A DNA stretch of 64,000 nt from Rheinheimera tangshanensis (GCF_014645135.1 NZ_BMLH01000012.1:55325-119324), one strand, 5' to 3'. Shown: positions 7,131 through 17,238, counted from the first letter of the stretch. Notes: generated by a model not told the origin, from the sequence alone. Numbers and translations: made by a program.

Positions 7131-9470
7131 TTAGAAATCCAGTTTTAACGTCACAGTCGCTGTACGTTCAGCACCTAAGTAATAAGCGCCTTCCTGGCCG
7201 CCTGCTAAGTAATCTTCGTCGTTTAAGTTATTCAGCACTAATGAAAGATCTAGGCCTTTAAACATGTCTTTAGACGACAAATCTTTACTGTAGCCGACAT
7301 AGAAATCCATCACTGTAGAGGCTGGGATTTCATCTTTATTGCCACCTAAAGCCGCGCCAAAGTAAGTGTCAGTGCGCTTGGCGGTTAAACCTGCACGGTA
7401 CGCATCACCCTGGTAACGCAGTGACAAGCTCAGCATAGTTTCTGGTGAGCCTGCGACTTTATCGCCCTCAAAAATAGCAGCAGGGTTAATGGCTGGTTTA
7501 CCGTCTGGGCCTGTCACTACATTACCATCGTCATCCAAAACCAAGGTATTAATACTTTGGCTATATTCGGCGTTATTGCTGGTCAAAGCACTGTAGAGGC
7601 TCCAACCTTGCATAAATTCCCAGTTTAAGCTGGCTTCTAAACCGTTCGATTCAATACCACCTACGTTGACATAAGTACCGTCTAATTCGTTCAGATAATC
7701 CGGGCCAGCGCCATTGGCACCGGGTTGCAGGAAGGTAATACGGTTATCAAACTGTACGTCGTAATAAGTCAAAGACAGGCTTAAGTCATCGCCAAAGTAG
7801 CGTAAACCTAAGTCGATATTCTCTGCAGTTTCAGCCTCCAGTGAACCAAAATCCTGATCGGTTTCTAAAATCGCATCGCTGATAGCTTTGAAGTTTTCGG
7901 CGTAACCACCAAAGACTTCGTAGCTTTCGTTTAAGCGATAAACAAAACCCAGGCTTGGCAATAAATCTGAATCGCTGTCGAGTTTACCTTCGTTACCTGC
8001 CACTATATTGTCTTTGCGGCTGACATCGACATAAAACTGCTTCACGCCCAAAGTAACAGTGAAGTCGTTCCAGCTGATTTGATCCTGCAGGTAAATTTTC
8101 TGAGTGTCAGTTTCATAAGTCCGATCGTAGTGCACCCAGTAAGGTTGATTGTCGAAGTAATGATACTGTTTCGGGTCAATCACGTTGTGCCAGTCGCGGC
8201 TTTCGTCACGGTCTTGCTGTTCAAGCCAGGCACCTAACCGCAGCTCGTGGTTTTCCATCGCCCATTTGAGTTCTGACGTCAGACCGTAACGGTCTTTTTC
8301 ATAGTGGGTATGGCGGTAAGAGGATACGCGGGTAGCACCTGTTAAATCGGCATTTGGATCCAGAATCGGCTGACCTTCAGCATTGACGTACTGATAAGGC
8401 GTTAAAGTACCGTTACCTGTGCCACGGCTTACGCGGTTACCGGCAGCATCTTCCACATAGACCTGATACGGCGGCATCCAGTCACCACGGCCAGATTGCA
8501 TATGCACATAAGGCGTTACAGTCAGGTTCAGGCTGTCTGATAAGTCGGTATCAATTTTCACGTAGGTGAAGCTGTTTTCGCGCAAGGTCGACCAGACTTC
8601 AGCAAAGTTTTGATCGACATCCGGGTTACCTGTCCACACATTGGTCAGACGATCCCACTCCGGGTTTTCGAAAAACTGAGCTAAAGAGACGGTGTTGTAG
8701 TTGTCTTCTTCAGCGTCATCGTAAGAAAAACGCGCGGTAATAGTGGTGTTTTCCAATTCGGTCACAGTTTTAACTTCACCGTGCAGACGGTCAGTAAAAC
8801 CATTGCTGCCTGAACCTATCCATCTGTTGTTAAAGCTGTCTGACAAGCTGAAATAGGCTGTGGTATTGCCACCTATCTGGCCTGTGTCAAAACGGGTGTA
8901 ATAACGACGGGCATTATGATCGCCGCCTGTCACCCCTACAGATAAGTTTTCTTCGGCCAGCGGGTTGTTGGACACAAAGTTTAAAGTACCGCCCAACGCA
9001 TCTAAAGAAGCAGAGGCGATATCGGATGTGCCTTGGCCTACTTCGACAAAAGCGGTGTTTTCTGTGTCCAGGTAACGGTTGGCTTTACTGCCACCGCCAT
9101 AACCAGAGCCACCATTAGGTAAACCATCTACGGTAATACCCAGTTGTTGCTCGTTCAGGTTGACGTTAAAACCGCGCATTGAAATAGTTGTTGACCAGTC
9201 GTCACCACCAAAAGCGTCGCCTTGGCCGACGCTAATGCCAGGTAGTTGGCTGACTAAATCAAGCACATTGCCTATTGGCGCTTTGGTATTTTTAATGGCT
9301 TCGTCTGTGCTGTTATTGGCGTAGCTAATACGTTTGCCGGTAATGGCCAACACTTCGACTTCCTGCTCTTCAGCCGCTGCCGCTGCGGCTTCTTCTGCGA
9401 CAACAGGTACCGATAAACCCAGGGCTGAACTCACTGCCAAAGCGAGCAGATGTTTGTGATGTAATGCCAC
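7131..9470 (-). CDS. TonB-dependent outer membrane receptor
   Basis: About 779 residues. The start is placed at GTG 9470 because GGAG (complement of 9477-9480) is 6 nt upstream and the translation then begins with a clean signal peptide (ALHHKHLLALAVSSALGLSVPVVAEE). In-frame ATGs at 9482 and 9557 have no ribosome binding site. A plug domain follows (about residues 55-160, 'NVLDLVSQLPGISV', 'SMRGFNVN', 'LGGTLNFVSNNPL'), then a 22-strand-type barrel ending in Phe (VTLKLDF). The 'NNLNDEDYLAGGQEGAYYLGAERTATVTL' end is typical. The ligand is unknown, and I see no convincing Fur box upstream. Confidence 0.85.
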   Translation of the reverse strand: MALHHKHLLALAVSSALGLSVPVVAEEAAAAAAEEQEVEVLAITGKRISYANNSTDEAIKNTKAPIGNVLDLVSQLPGISVGQGDAFGGDDWSTTISMRGFNVNLNEQQLGITVDGLPNGGSGYGGGSKANRYLDTENTAFVEVGQGTSDIASASLDALGGTLNFVSNNPLAEENLSVGVTGGDHNARRYYTRFDTGQIGGNTTAYFSLSDSFNNRWIGSGSNGFTDRLHGEVKTVTELENTTITARFSYDDAEEDNYNTVSLAQFFENPEWDRLTNVWTGNPDVDQNFAEVWSTLRENSFTYVKIDTDLSDSLNLTVTPYVHMQSGRGDWMPPYQVYVEDAAGNRVSRGTGNGTLTPYQYVNAEGQPILDPNADLTGATRVSSYRHTHYEKDRYGLTSELKWAMENHELRLGAWLEQQDRDESRDWHNVIDPKQYHYFDNQPYWVHYDRTYETDTQKIYLQDQISWNDFTVTLGVKQFYVDVSRKDNIVAGNEGKLDSDSDLLPSLGFVYRLNESYEVFGGYAENFKAISDAILETDQDFGSLEAETAENIDLGLRYFGDDLSLSLTYYDVQFDNRITFLQPGANGAGPDYLNELDGTYVNVGGIESNGLEASLNWEFMQGWSLYSALTSNNAEYSQSINTLVLDDDGNVVTGPDGKPAINPAAIFEGDKVAGSPETMLSLSLRYQGDAYRAGLTAKRTDTYFGAALGGNKDEIPASTVMDFYVGYSKDLSSKDMFKGLDLSLVLNNLNDEDYLAGGQEGAYYLGAERTATVTLKLDF

Positions 9471-9673
9471 GTGAAACTCCATATTGTTGTTTGAATTGAA
9501 GAAAATGCCATCATTCTGGAGTGGTCTGATGACATTGCAGTGAAAGGGCGATGACAAAATGAAGTAATTGATATGTAAGTTTTATGAACGGCTGAGTGGC
9601 TGTTTTGTGAACAGTTCAAAGAAAAAACTGGAGTTCAAACAAGAGTTTGGCCTATGCTGAAGTGAGGTTGTAG

Positions 9674-10414
9674 ATGGTGAAGTCGATGCAACAACTGCTG
9701 TATTTAGGAATGCTCTGTGTGGCCTTCATGGCTGTTCCTGCAAAGGCGCAGCAGCTACAGCTTTTAGTTGGGGTGGAAAAACCTCCTTATATCAAAGTAT
9801 CGACTCAAACCGGCTACGAACTGGAATTACTCAGTGCTGTGGTCAAACGTATGGGCTTTGACTGTCAGTTTATTCATGTACCCAATGGTCGATTACTGGA
9901 TGTATTTAACGAAGGCCAGGCTGATTTAGTGTCACTGCAGCGTAGTGCCCCAGAGGGGCTGTTCGCCACCGAATCCTACATCAGTTATCAGAATATTCTG
10001 ATAGTACGCCAAGACTTGTATAAAGAGATCCTGAGCTTAAGCGATTTGGTGGGGCTTAGAGTGATGGCTTTTCAAAACGCTCTTAAGTTTTTGCCGCCAG
10101 CTTATGCCGACGCCATTAATAAAACCAGCAGTTATCTCGAAGTGGTAGAGCAACATCAACTGCCGGCTTTATTATTAAAAAACAGGGTGGATGTATTGGT
10201 AATGGACAGAAATATCTTCTGGCACTATTACCGCCTAACAGCCCCTGATGACAGGAGTCTGAAAGTCCTGAGCTTGTTCCAGCCGAATCACTATCATATG
10301 TTAGCCCGCACTCCAGAGGTCGCTGAGCGTTTTAATAAAGCACTGATGGAGGTGAAACAGTCGGAGTTATTTAGCCAACTGCAGCTAAAGTATTTTGCGG
10401 AGTTGAGTCAGTAG
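9674..10414 (+). CDS. Periplasmic solute-binding (SBP_bac_3-like) protein
   Basis: 246 residues with a signal peptide ending near AKA. The rest is a small two-lobed type II binding protein: 'VGVEKPPYIKVSTQTGYELELLSAVVKRMGFDCQFIHVPNGRLLDVFNEGQADLVS'. There is no ABC permease or ATPase nearby, so it is probably not part of an uptake system; orphan proteins of this type in marine gammaproteobacteria are often sensors or of unknown use. It starts 117 bp beyond the end of the divergent TonB receptor's open frame; SD GAGG at 9664-9667. Confidence 0.75.
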   Translation: MVKSMQQLLYLGMLCVAFMAVPAKAQQLQLLVGVEKPPYIKVSTQTGYELELLSAVVKRMGFDCQFIHVPNGRLLDVFNEGQADLVSLQRSAPEGLFATESYISYQNILIVRQDLYKEILSLSDLVGLRVMAFQNALKFLPPAYADAINKTSSYLEVVEQHQLPALLLKNRVDVLVMDRNIFWHYYRLTAPDDRSLKVLSLFQPNHYHMLARTPEVAERFNKALMEVKQSELFSQLQLKYFAELSQ

Positions 10415-10576
10415 CTGGAAGGCAAGGATGGACGGCAGTTCACTGCTAAAAACTGTTGAAATCGGTGCACCTTAGGCATAACTTGATAGATGGGCGTACC
10501 ATAAAACAAGGAGAACAGCTGTTCGACTTGCCAGACGAACACTGTTTGCATAGACGCTGTTATTTAATGTGAGGAC

Positions 10577-10969
10577 ATGGATATTCTTAAGGTCATTTTT
10601 TGGCTGCTTTTGATATGGCTTTTGTTCACTTTAGCTACCCGGATTTATTGGTATAAAAAAGAAGGCTATGGTTATGCAAGTTGGTTTTTCGAGTGGTTAT
10701 TAGCTTGCTTTTCTTGTGCTGGCGTTTACGTGGTTGCCTATGATACTCCACTGCTCGAGCAAAGAGTGTGGTGGTTTGTCCTTTTCTTGGTTCTCGTGTC
10801 AACAATCTATAGATTAAGAAGCCAACGGTTCAACGCCCAAATGATACAACTTAATAGGGCACAAGTTCTTTTGGTTAAATCGCTTATGGCTCTTTTTACT
10901 GTACCAGTAGTCGCTATTCTGTTGGTAAATGCCAGTAACTTGACTGGTGTATGGACCCCAGGATCTTGA
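10577..10969 (+). CDS. Small integral membrane protein, unknown
   Basis: 130 residues, strongly hydrophobic, with about four predicted transmembrane helices (residues roughly 4-22, 36-54, 64-82 and 100-120) and a basic loop (RLRSQRF) before the last helix. I do not recognise the family. It follows the solute-binding gene by 162 bp; that gap holds nothing I can identify. Confidence 0.6.
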   Translation: MDILKVIFWLLLIWLLFTLATRIYWYKKEGYGYASWFFEWLLACFSCAGVYVVAYDTPLLEQRVWWFVLFLVLVSTIYRLRSQRFNAQMIQLNRAQVLLVKSLMALFTVPVVAILLVNASNLTGVWTPGS

Positions 10970-11096
10970 TATCCTCTTGAGCTGCCGGCTGATCTGGTCC
11001 TACTGGAGCAACTTATTTTCGCTTCACTCAGTGAAAGCTGAGCTTTAGCTCATTTAGCCTGCAGAGCAAAAGAGTTGTCGGCCTGATGGAGTGAGT

Positions 11097-11513
11097 ATGA
11101 AAAACCTTGTCATTATTCTGCAGCTTTGTTTTAGTCTCTGTGCTTATAGCAATCAGCTAACTCCGTTATCCGGTTTTGAAGCGCTGCAATGGCAGCAACG
11201 TATTATTCTGGTCAATAACCTTCAAGACCAGCAGAGCGTATTGACTCTTTTTGAGCAAAACAAAGCTGAAATTAAAGAGCGGGATATTATCTGGTTTGTG
11301 TTTAGTGCAGATGAAATCCAGACAAATTATCAAGGTGTGTTGTCAGCAGATTTTATAGCCAGTACAAGAACGCAGTACCGGCTGAAGCCTGGACAAATTA
11401 TGTTGATAGGTAAAGATGGTGGCGTGAAAATTTTGCTTGACCGTATGGATTTAGAGGCGATATTTAACGAAATTGACGCTATGCCGATGCGACAAAACGA
11501 GATGGTGCATTAA
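11097..11513 (+). CDS. DUF4174 domain protein, secreted
   Basis: 138 residues from ATG 11097 (SD GGAG at 11088-11091). A signal peptide is followed by a compact domain with 'LQWQQRIILVNN', 'RDIIWFVF', 'LIGKDGGVKILLDR' and the end 'IFNEIDAMPMRQNEM', which is the DUF4174 signature. This domain has a thioredoxin-like pattern without a CxxC pair; its function is unknown. Exported to the periplasm by inference. Confidence 0.8.
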   Translation: MKNLVIILQLCFSLCAYSNQLTPLSGFEALQWQQRIILVNNLQDQQSVLTLFEQNKAEIKERDIIWFVFSADEIQTNYQGVLSADFIASTRTQYRLKPGQIMLIGKDGGVKILLDRMDLEAIFNEIDAMPMRQNEMVH

Positions 11514-11560
11514 GTCTGGTGACTTGTGGTTGAATGCTTTGATGTGCGCCCGGCATTAAA

Positions 11561-11580
11561 AAAGGACCCGAAGGTCCTTT
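11561..11580. terminator. Bidirectional terminator
   Basis: AAAGGACC - CGAA - GGTCCTTT: a perfect 8-bp stem with a tetraloop, between the DUF4174 gene and the opposing S10 peptidase gene, with A and T runs outside. Confidence 0.8.
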
Positions 11581-11595
11581 CTAAACAAGGTCAGA

Positions 11596-13134
11596 TCAAT
11601 ATTTAGCAGCTTGATCCGGCTTAGGTAAAGTGGCTTTGATAAAGTCACGTAAGTCCTGGTTCGACTGACGTAAATCGTCGTAACGCAGGTACATCATATG
11701 ACCGCTGCGGTAGCCTTTGAAGCTTAATCTGTCTTTCATTTTGCCACTTGGGTCTAACTGCCACATATTGTATTTGGCATCAAAATAGTTGGTGGCGCCG
11801 TCGTAATACCCCGATTGCGTCATCACATGCAGGTAGGGGTTTTGCGCCATGGCCTGACGCAGGTTTTCACCAGTATTGTCATTACTTCTGTCCCATGGAT
11901 GTACGTTACCAAACATATTGTATTTCACGTCGGTTTTGTAATTCAGCTCGTTTTTCAGATAGTTATTAATAGCTGGAGTAAAAGAGTGCAGCCATGACGT
12001 CAGCTCGGCGTTGTAATCCGGCTCTGAGCCTGCATCTTTTTTATCTATACCCAAATAACGTGAGTCTAAACGGCCGACGGTCTGGCCACGTTCACGCAGC
12101 AATTCTTTCCAGAAAAAGTCGGTATTGATATCCAGATTATTTTGCAACACAGCTTTGACTGATAAACCTGAATACTTCGCTACTTGCTCAGCAATCTGTT
12201 GTTTTTCAGCTTGAGGTAAAGAGTTGCCTTTGGCTAAAGCAGGTAAGTAAGTGTTCAGGGTAAACTCTTCGACTTCTGGCAGATAGTCGGTTAAGTCTTT
12301 TTGCTGTAAATCGCTAGAGAGCGCTTTGTGATACCAGGCTGTGGCGGCAAAGTAGGGCAGACGGTTAGCCACATCAACAGGGCCATCACGTTTAATACCA
12401 ATTTCAGTAGGGGACACCAGCACTACACCGTTTAAGTACATCCACTGCTGGTTTTGCAGTGCTAAAGCTAAACCCGACACCCGTGTTGTGCCATAGCTCT
12501 CGCCAATCAGGTACTTAGGCGATTCCCATCTGTTGTAGCGGCTGACAAAGGTGTTGACCCACTCGGCCAGGTATTTGATATCCGCATTCACACCAAAAAA
12601 CATTTTTTGTTGCTGATCCGGGCTTGGCATTTTGCCATCTTTACCAGGCAATACGCGGGAATAGGCGGTGTTCACCGGGTTTACAAAGACGATGTCTGCA
12701 GTATCCAGCACTGAATAAGGGTTTTGTTTTACGCCATAAGGTTGCAGCGGGTAGCCTTCGCTATCGACATTCAGCGCTTTGGGGCCTGTGTAAGCAATTT
12801 GCATCCATACCGATGCTGAACCAGGGCCGCCGTTAAAGGAAATCAGCAAAGGGCGGCTTTTTCTGTCTTTTACATCCTGACGTTCGTAGTAGGTATAAAA
12901 AATGGCGGCCGTTGGATTGCCTTGCTCATCCCATACCGGCTGAGTGCCAGTGTAGGCTTTGTAACTGAAATCCTGATCCAGCACTGTGGTTTCATGTTCT
13001 GTCACCACTACTGAATCCGCGTCTATTTGTACACTGGCATTTTTTGCAGTTTTGGCATCTTCAGCCTGAACAGCAAAGCTTAAACTGGTTGCACTCAGGT
13101 ATAAGCTGAGCAACAGAAGTGGACTGATTTTCAT
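11596..13134 (-). CDS. Secreted S10-family serine carboxypeptidase-like protein
   Basis: 512 residues with a signal peptide (about 1-24). Oxyanion-hole motif NGGPGSAS at 101-108 and nucleophile motif GESYG at 211-215 (Ser213). The catalytic Asp is likely in SGYYDGATNYFD, and His in 'YRSGHMMYLR' near the C-terminus. These are the hallmarks of peptidase family S10, which removes C-terminal residues from peptides. Bacterial members of this type are periplasmic or secreted. With the prolyl oligopeptidase and S41 peptidase nearby, it suggests an organism that feeds on peptides. Confidence 0.9.
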   Translation of the reverse strand: MKISPLLLLSLYLSATSLSFAVQAEDAKTAKNASVQIDADSVVVTEHETTVLDQDFSYKAYTGTQPVWDEQGNPTAAIFYTYYERQDVKDRKSRPLLISFNGGPGSASVWMQIAYTGPKALNVDSEGYPLQPYGVKQNPYSVLDTADIVFVNPVNTAYSRVLPGKDGKMPSPDQQQKMFFGVNADIKYLAEWVNTFVSRYNRWESPKYLIGESYGTTRVSGLALALQNQQWMYLNGVVLVSPTEIGIKRDGPVDVANRLPYFAATAWYHKALSSDLQQKDLTDYLPEVEEFTLNTYLPALAKGNSLPQAEKQQIAEQVAKYSGLSVKAVLQNNLDINTDFFWKELLRERGQTVGRLDSRYLGIDKKDAGSEPDYNAELTSWLHSFTPAINNYLKNELNYKTDVKYNMFGNVHPWDRSNDNTGENLRQAMAQNPYLHVMTQSGYYDGATNYFDAKYNMWQLDPSGKMKDRLSFKGYRSGHMMYLRYDDLRQSNQDLRDFIKATLPKPDQAAKY

Positions 13135-13371
13135 AGAGTTCCTGCTAGTTTTTGTTGTTTATAGTGCTGGGGATTGTCATTCAGCTTACTGTTTAACTCA
13201 CAAAACACAAAATAACCATCTGTGTTGAGACTAATTCACCTGAACTTGGGATACCGTGCTTTGTCTGTTGCTCCGCACTTCTTGCCTAAAAGTCCAGCAG
13301 GCTGATTTGAACGGTGCAGGGCTGTTGCTTTGCTTTTATACTGGTTTTAAACATCTGTGAAGGAGAACGTA

Positions 13372-14268
13372 GTGAGTATCGAACTGCAACTTGAACAACT
13401 CAAAACCCAGCTTTCGTCTCATATGCCTGCTGATGGTGTTAAAGAATGTATGATTCCTGACTTGCATTTATACCGCACCGAAGTGACTACCGACGTGACG
13501 CCGGTGGTCTATGACCCTTCTCTATGCATTATGCTGCAGGGCGAAAAAGAGGTGTATTTAAACAATGACAAGCTGGTGTATGACCCCTTAAGTTATTTGC
13601 TGGTGCCTGTGACTGTGCCTGTCAGCGGCAAAGTCACCAAAGCCAGTGTCGATAAACCTTATCTTGCGCTGAAGATGACTATTGACCTAAAAGAATTGGC
13701 TGATCTGGTGATTGATTTAGGTGGTAGGGTCGAACGCAGTCAATATCAGGTGAAAGCTATGTCGGTTGGCCGGGTGGATGAAGCTTTATTATCTGCGGTC
13801 AGTCGTATGGTTCAACTGTTAGATAAACCGTCCGATATACCAGTGCTTTATCCGCTATTAAAACGCGAAATTTTATACCGTTTATTATTAGGCGATTTAG
13901 GTAGTCAGTTACGTGATTTTATGCTGCTGGATAGTCAGGGACACCGTATCAGCAAAGTGATTGAAATACTTCGTAAAAAATTCAATGAGCCACTGCGAAT
14001 TAAAGATTTAGCCGATGAGGTACATTTGAGTGAGTCCGCTTTGTTTCAGGCTTTTAAGGCCGTGACTGCTATGTCACCTTTGCAGTATCAGAAAAAATTA
14101 CGCCTGAATGAGGCGCGCCGTATTATGTTACAAGAGGGCATTGAAGCGGCCACTGCCAGTTATAAAGTAGGTTACGAAAGCCCTTCGCAGTTTAGCCGTG
14201 AGTACAGCCGATTATTCGGTGCTCCACCTAAAGCTGATATCGAAAGAGTGCGTTTGCAGGGCAGCTGA
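13372..14268 (+). CDS. AraC-family transcriptional regulator
   Basis: 298 residues from GTG 13372, preceded by AAGGAG at 13360-13365; the frame also contains a GTG at 13357 with no good site. The N-terminal part is the AraC_N (cupin-like) domain ('YDPSLCIMLQGEKEVYL', 'YLLVPVTVPVSGKV'), and the last about 100 residues contain two helix-turn-helix motifs ('LRIKDLADEVHLSESALFQAFKAVT', 'YKVGYESPSQFSREYSRLFG'). It is convergent with the amylase gene. Regulators of this subgroup often control a nearby oxidoreductase, but none is adjacent, so the target is unknown. Confidence 0.85.
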   Translation: MSIELQLEQLKTQLSSHMPADGVKECMIPDLHLYRTEVTTDVTPVVYDPSLCIMLQGEKEVYLNNDKLVYDPLSYLLVPVTVPVSGKVTKASVDKPYLALKMTIDLKELADLVIDLGGRVERSQYQVKAMSVGRVDEALLSAVSRMVQLLDKPSDIPVLYPLLKREILYRLLLGDLGSQLRDFMLLDSQGHRISKVIEILRKKFNEPLRIKDLADEVHLSESALFQAFKAVTAMSPLQYQKKLRLNEARRIMLQEGIEAATASYKVGYESPSQFSREYSRLFGAPPKADIERVRLQGS

Positions 14269-14302
14269 TGGCTCAGAACTTGTGTAGCTGCTAAATCCTC
14301 TA

Positions 14303-14333
14303 TGTGGGTCAGAGCTGACAGCTCTGACCCACA
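14303..14333. terminator. Perfect palindrome between convergent genes (GGGTCAGAG type)
   Basis: Arms TGTGGGTCAGAGCT (14303-14316) and AGCTCTGACCCACA (14320-14333) around a 3-nt loop. It sits between the AraC gene and the 3' end of the amylase gene and probably acts as a bidirectional terminator. The GGGTCAGAG core is shared with the palindromes at 19437 and 56008. Confidence 0.75.
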
Positions 14334-14338
14334 GTCGC

Positions 14339-15736
14339 TTACTGCTGCAACCACATCCGTGCACTGCGGGCCGGAATAGTCACCTTTAACCACTGCGTAT
14401 TGACCTGAAAGCTATTGCCACTGATCACATCAGTGTAGTTGACATACCAGTTCAGCTCGTTGGCGTAGGTATCGACCCAATACTCCTGTGGTGTATCACA
14501 TTTGTTAATGCCCACTATGCCCTTTTTGTCACGTTTAAACAGCAGGAAGCACTGGCCGTGTCCCAGCACCTGCATACCGCTGCCTTGGGTACTGTTATGA
14601 AAACGGATCATATTTTTAATATCTGCTCTTTTATAAAAATCCTGCCAGCGGTAGCCATCTAAATTGGCCGTCTCACCGTGATCCGAATAAATCATTGGCG
14701 TACCACCGTTTCTTCCCAGAATGTAAGCATGGGCCAGCGTCTCATCTGTGCTGTTCATGATCTGATAACGAAAACCATCATTGGTTGGAATGTCATGAGT
14801 GATGGCAAAGGTTACGGCTTTGTTCCATGCCAGTGCCTGACCATAAGCACCTGGGTCGACCAGTACGCTCATAGAGCCGCCAAAACTGAAGGCATTGCGC
14901 ATAGAAGCAAACAGCGGGAAGTCATAAGCACTGTGGCTGGTATTGTCCAGATAAGGTTTTAAAAACAGTTCGTACTCCTGATTGCCTGAGCCGCCAGAGG
15001 TAATAACTTCACCAAACACATGCATGCCACTAAGTAAAGTCGGAGTAAACACAGCATTAATGTGGGCATTGGTCATATGTTTCACAGCATCCACCCGGAA
15101 GCCTTTAATACCCATATCTTTCAGTGCCTGTAAGTAGGCTTGCTGCTGAGCTATGACCCAGTTGTTATTATCCAAATCAGGTAAGCCGGTATCGCTGCCA
15201 CCGCCACAAAGCCGGTAATATTGTACTTGCCAGACGTCCAGATAATTACTGATACAACCAGGCGCATGAAAGTCTGAACCGGACAGAAAGTTCTGTGTTA
15301 AATCGCCATACAGTTTCTGATTATTGGCGTAGGTCCAGTTGGCCTGATAGCTGCTGAGTACTGCTAAACCTGGGTAGTTCAGATCACTGCGCTGGGCGCT
15401 TTCATTCGCCATATGATTCAGTACCACATCAGCATAGACCTGAATGCCTTTGCTGGTCATGGTCTGGATCAGCGTTTGCAGCTGCTGTTTGTTGCCGCGT
15501 GGATGATCTATCAGGCGTAAATCCTGTGGCTGATAACGGGCCCACCACTGCTCGCCGCTGGATTTCATTGGCGGTGCTATCAGCACTTTTTTATAACCGG
15601 CCTGCTGAATTTCAGTGGCTTTGGCGGTGATTTCGCTGTAGTTCCAGTTAAAGGCATGCAAAATTACATCGGCATACGCCGGGCTTGCAGATAGCAGGCT
15701 GACGCCCACTAACAGTGTCTGTAGTGATAATTTCAT
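14339..15736 (-). CDS. Secreted alpha-amylase (GH13)
   Basis: 465 residues with a signal peptide ending at about AYA (21). GH13 regions are all visible: DVVLNH at 103-108, GFRVDAVKH at 212-220 with nucleophile Asp216, FGEV at 241-244 with acid/base Glu243, and ITHD at 312-315 with the transition-state-stabilising His/Asp. The short C-terminal beta domain begins after about residue 390. The enzyme hydrolyses internal alpha-1,4 bonds in starch. Single gene; no starch-specific receptor or maltose genes adjoin it. Confidence 0.93.
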   Translation of the reverse strand: MKLSLQTLLVGVSLLSASPAYADVILHAFNWNYSEITAKATEIQQAGYKKVLIAPPMKSSGEQWWARYQPQDLRLIDHPRGNKQQLQTLIQTMTSKGIQVYADVVLNHMANESAQRSDLNYPGLAVLSSYQANWTYANNQKLYGDLTQNFLSGSDFHAPGCISNYLDVWQVQYYRLCGGGSDTGLPDLDNNNWVIAQQQAYLQALKDMGIKGFRVDAVKHMTNAHINAVFTPTLLSGMHVFGEVITSGGSGNQEYELFLKPYLDNTSHSAYDFPLFASMRNAFSFGGSMSVLVDPGAYGQALAWNKAVTFAITHDIPTNDGFRYQIMNSTDETLAHAYILGRNGGTPMIYSDHGETANLDGYRWQDFYKRADIKNMIRFHNSTQGSGMQVLGHGQCFLLFKRDKKGIVGINKCDTPQEYWVDTYANELNWYVNYTDVISGNSFQVNTQWLKVTIPARSARMWLQQ

Positions 15737-15916
15737 TCGTTTTACCCTGTCATTTTTTAATGGGCCACTTTGACGGCGAGTTTTTGCTCGTCCTGTCTGT
15801 GGTTGTCTTTTTGTACACCGGTGACAGATAAAAGTTATGAAAGGCTGATTGATTTGTAAATAAAGTTGCTCAATTGTTTATTAAATGCATACGTATTCAG
15901 TGCGAAATAGTATTTT

Positions 15917-17023
15917 TTAATGCATAGCCTGCCATTGCTCCAGCCATAACCAGACTTGTTGTTGCTGTTGCTGGTTAAACTCATGGCGTGCTTCAGTCCA
16001 AATTTCAGTGCGAAGCGCTGATTCTGCGCCAAAGGCCCGCCAGACTTTTTTCAGTTGATGCTGCCCTTGAATAACACCTTGAACTGGCATCAAGGGATCT
16101 TGTCCGCCATTGATTAAATACAAAGCTTTGGGCGCCGCTAAACTGACCTGATCCGGAATATCCAGCTGACGGGCCAGACCCGGATGCAGCATATAAAAGG
16201 ATGACTGGCCTTTGGTTAAATTGGCATCAGGTTGTAACAGTTGCTGGTAAGTATTAAACCAACAAATAGCAGCTGCGGCCTGAATATGCTCAGACAGCGC
16301 AGCTACTTGCCATGCACGGTACGCGCCCATCGAAAAACCTATGGCAGCAATTTTTCCTGCAGGAACCTGCGGTCTTTGTGCTAAAAACTTCGCTAGTTGC
16401 ATATCTTCATAGGCAGATAACCCTGCCAGTGAATGGCCTGTTGCGATTAGATTCGCTGCCAGTTGTTGTTGCTGTTCATACTGAATAGGCCCACGTTCAC
16501 CAAAACCTGAAGTATCAGCAGCCAATACCAGATAACCCTGGGCTGCAAGTTCATCACCAATAAACTGGCCGCCATAGTATTTATTCACCCAGTCTTTGGC
16601 TTGTTTTTGCACTGGAGAATCTGCAAAAGGCCGGATCATTTTTTCTTTGCCGATGACAAAATAAGCACCATGGTCGTGCAGCAATAACACCGCAGCTTTG
16701 ATCGGCTGATGTTTTGGCGTGAGCAACAGTGCTTTGCTATGGCTGATTTTGCTTAGCGGGATTTGCCACAATTCAGCTTTATAGCTGCCTCTGTCTTCTT
16801 GTCGCAGCAAGGCTGCGGGCGCTAGCGTCGCTGTTGCAGGAGCGAGCAGGGCATCCAGATAAAACTGACGTTGTTGCTGTTGCCATTGGGCCGGAAGTGA
16901 TTGCTCTTGCCAACTGCCCGCATAAGCAACTGCTGGTGTTACAGGCAAAATCACTGCTGCTTCAGAAAAAAAGCAGCTGAACGCCAGCCACAAAATCCCA
17001 CATAATCTGATCATAATCGCCAT
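15917..17023 (-). CDS. Secreted dienelactone-hydrolase-like alpha/beta hydrolase
   Basis: About 368 residues from ATG 17023; an ATG at 17014 is equally possible, and the frame also opens earlier at 17053. A signal peptide is followed by a hydrolase with 'LLLHDHGAYFVIGKEKM', nucleophile elbow GFSMGAYR (Ser), 'YLINGGQDPLMPVQ' (acid) and 'ARHEFNQQQ' (His). The 'GERGPIQYE' and 'FIGDELAAQGYLVLAADTSGFGERG' blocks resemble acetyl xylan esterase/dienelactone hydrolase-type proteins. Substrate unknown. The C-terminal region is Gln-rich. Confidence 0.75.
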   Translation of the reverse strand: MAIMIRLCGILWLAFSCFFSEAAVILPVTPAVAYAGSWQEQSLPAQWQQQQRQFYLDALLAPATATLAPAALLRQEDRGSYKAELWQIPLSKISHSKALLLTPKHQPIKAAVLLLHDHGAYFVIGKEKMIRPFADSPVQKQAKDWVNKYYGGQFIGDELAAQGYLVLAADTSGFGERGPIQYEQQQQLAANLIATGHSLAGLSAYEDMQLAKFLAQRPQVPAGKIAAIGFSMGAYRAWQVAALSEHIQAAAAICWFNTYQQLLQPDANLTKGQSSFYMLHPGLARQLDIPDQVSLAAPKALYLINGGQDPLMPVQGVIQGQHQLKKVWRAFGAESALRTEIWTEARHEFNQQQQQQVWLWLEQWQAMH

Positions 17024-17203
17024 CCCAACAGCATTTTCTTTAGCATATAACACTGCTGAATTTCAGGTTGAACTTAGGGAGGAAAATTCCATAAAACGAA
17101 CAGGCAGAGTTATTAAGCGCATCTATATGAGCGTTAATCGTAAAGGATGCGTTGAGTAAACAGTTTTGTTATGCTCGCTTACTAATTTTATTAGCACTTA
17201 CCT

Positions 17204-17238
17204 CTTCTTCATTGAAACAAGGGTTTCAGACGAAGAAG
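17204..17238 (+). promoter_or_regulatory. Leader hairpin upstream of prolyl oligopeptidase
   Basis: CTTCTTC (17204-17210) pairs with GAAGAAG (17232-17238), and inside it TGAAAC pairs with GTTTCA around a short loop. It lies 27 bp before the start codon, so it is probably in the 5' untranslated RNA; role unknown. Confidence 0.45.

Noticed and set aside
9483..9673. Fur box upstream of the first TonB receptor
   Set aside because: No 19-bp Fur-like palindrome was found, so iron control is not supported.
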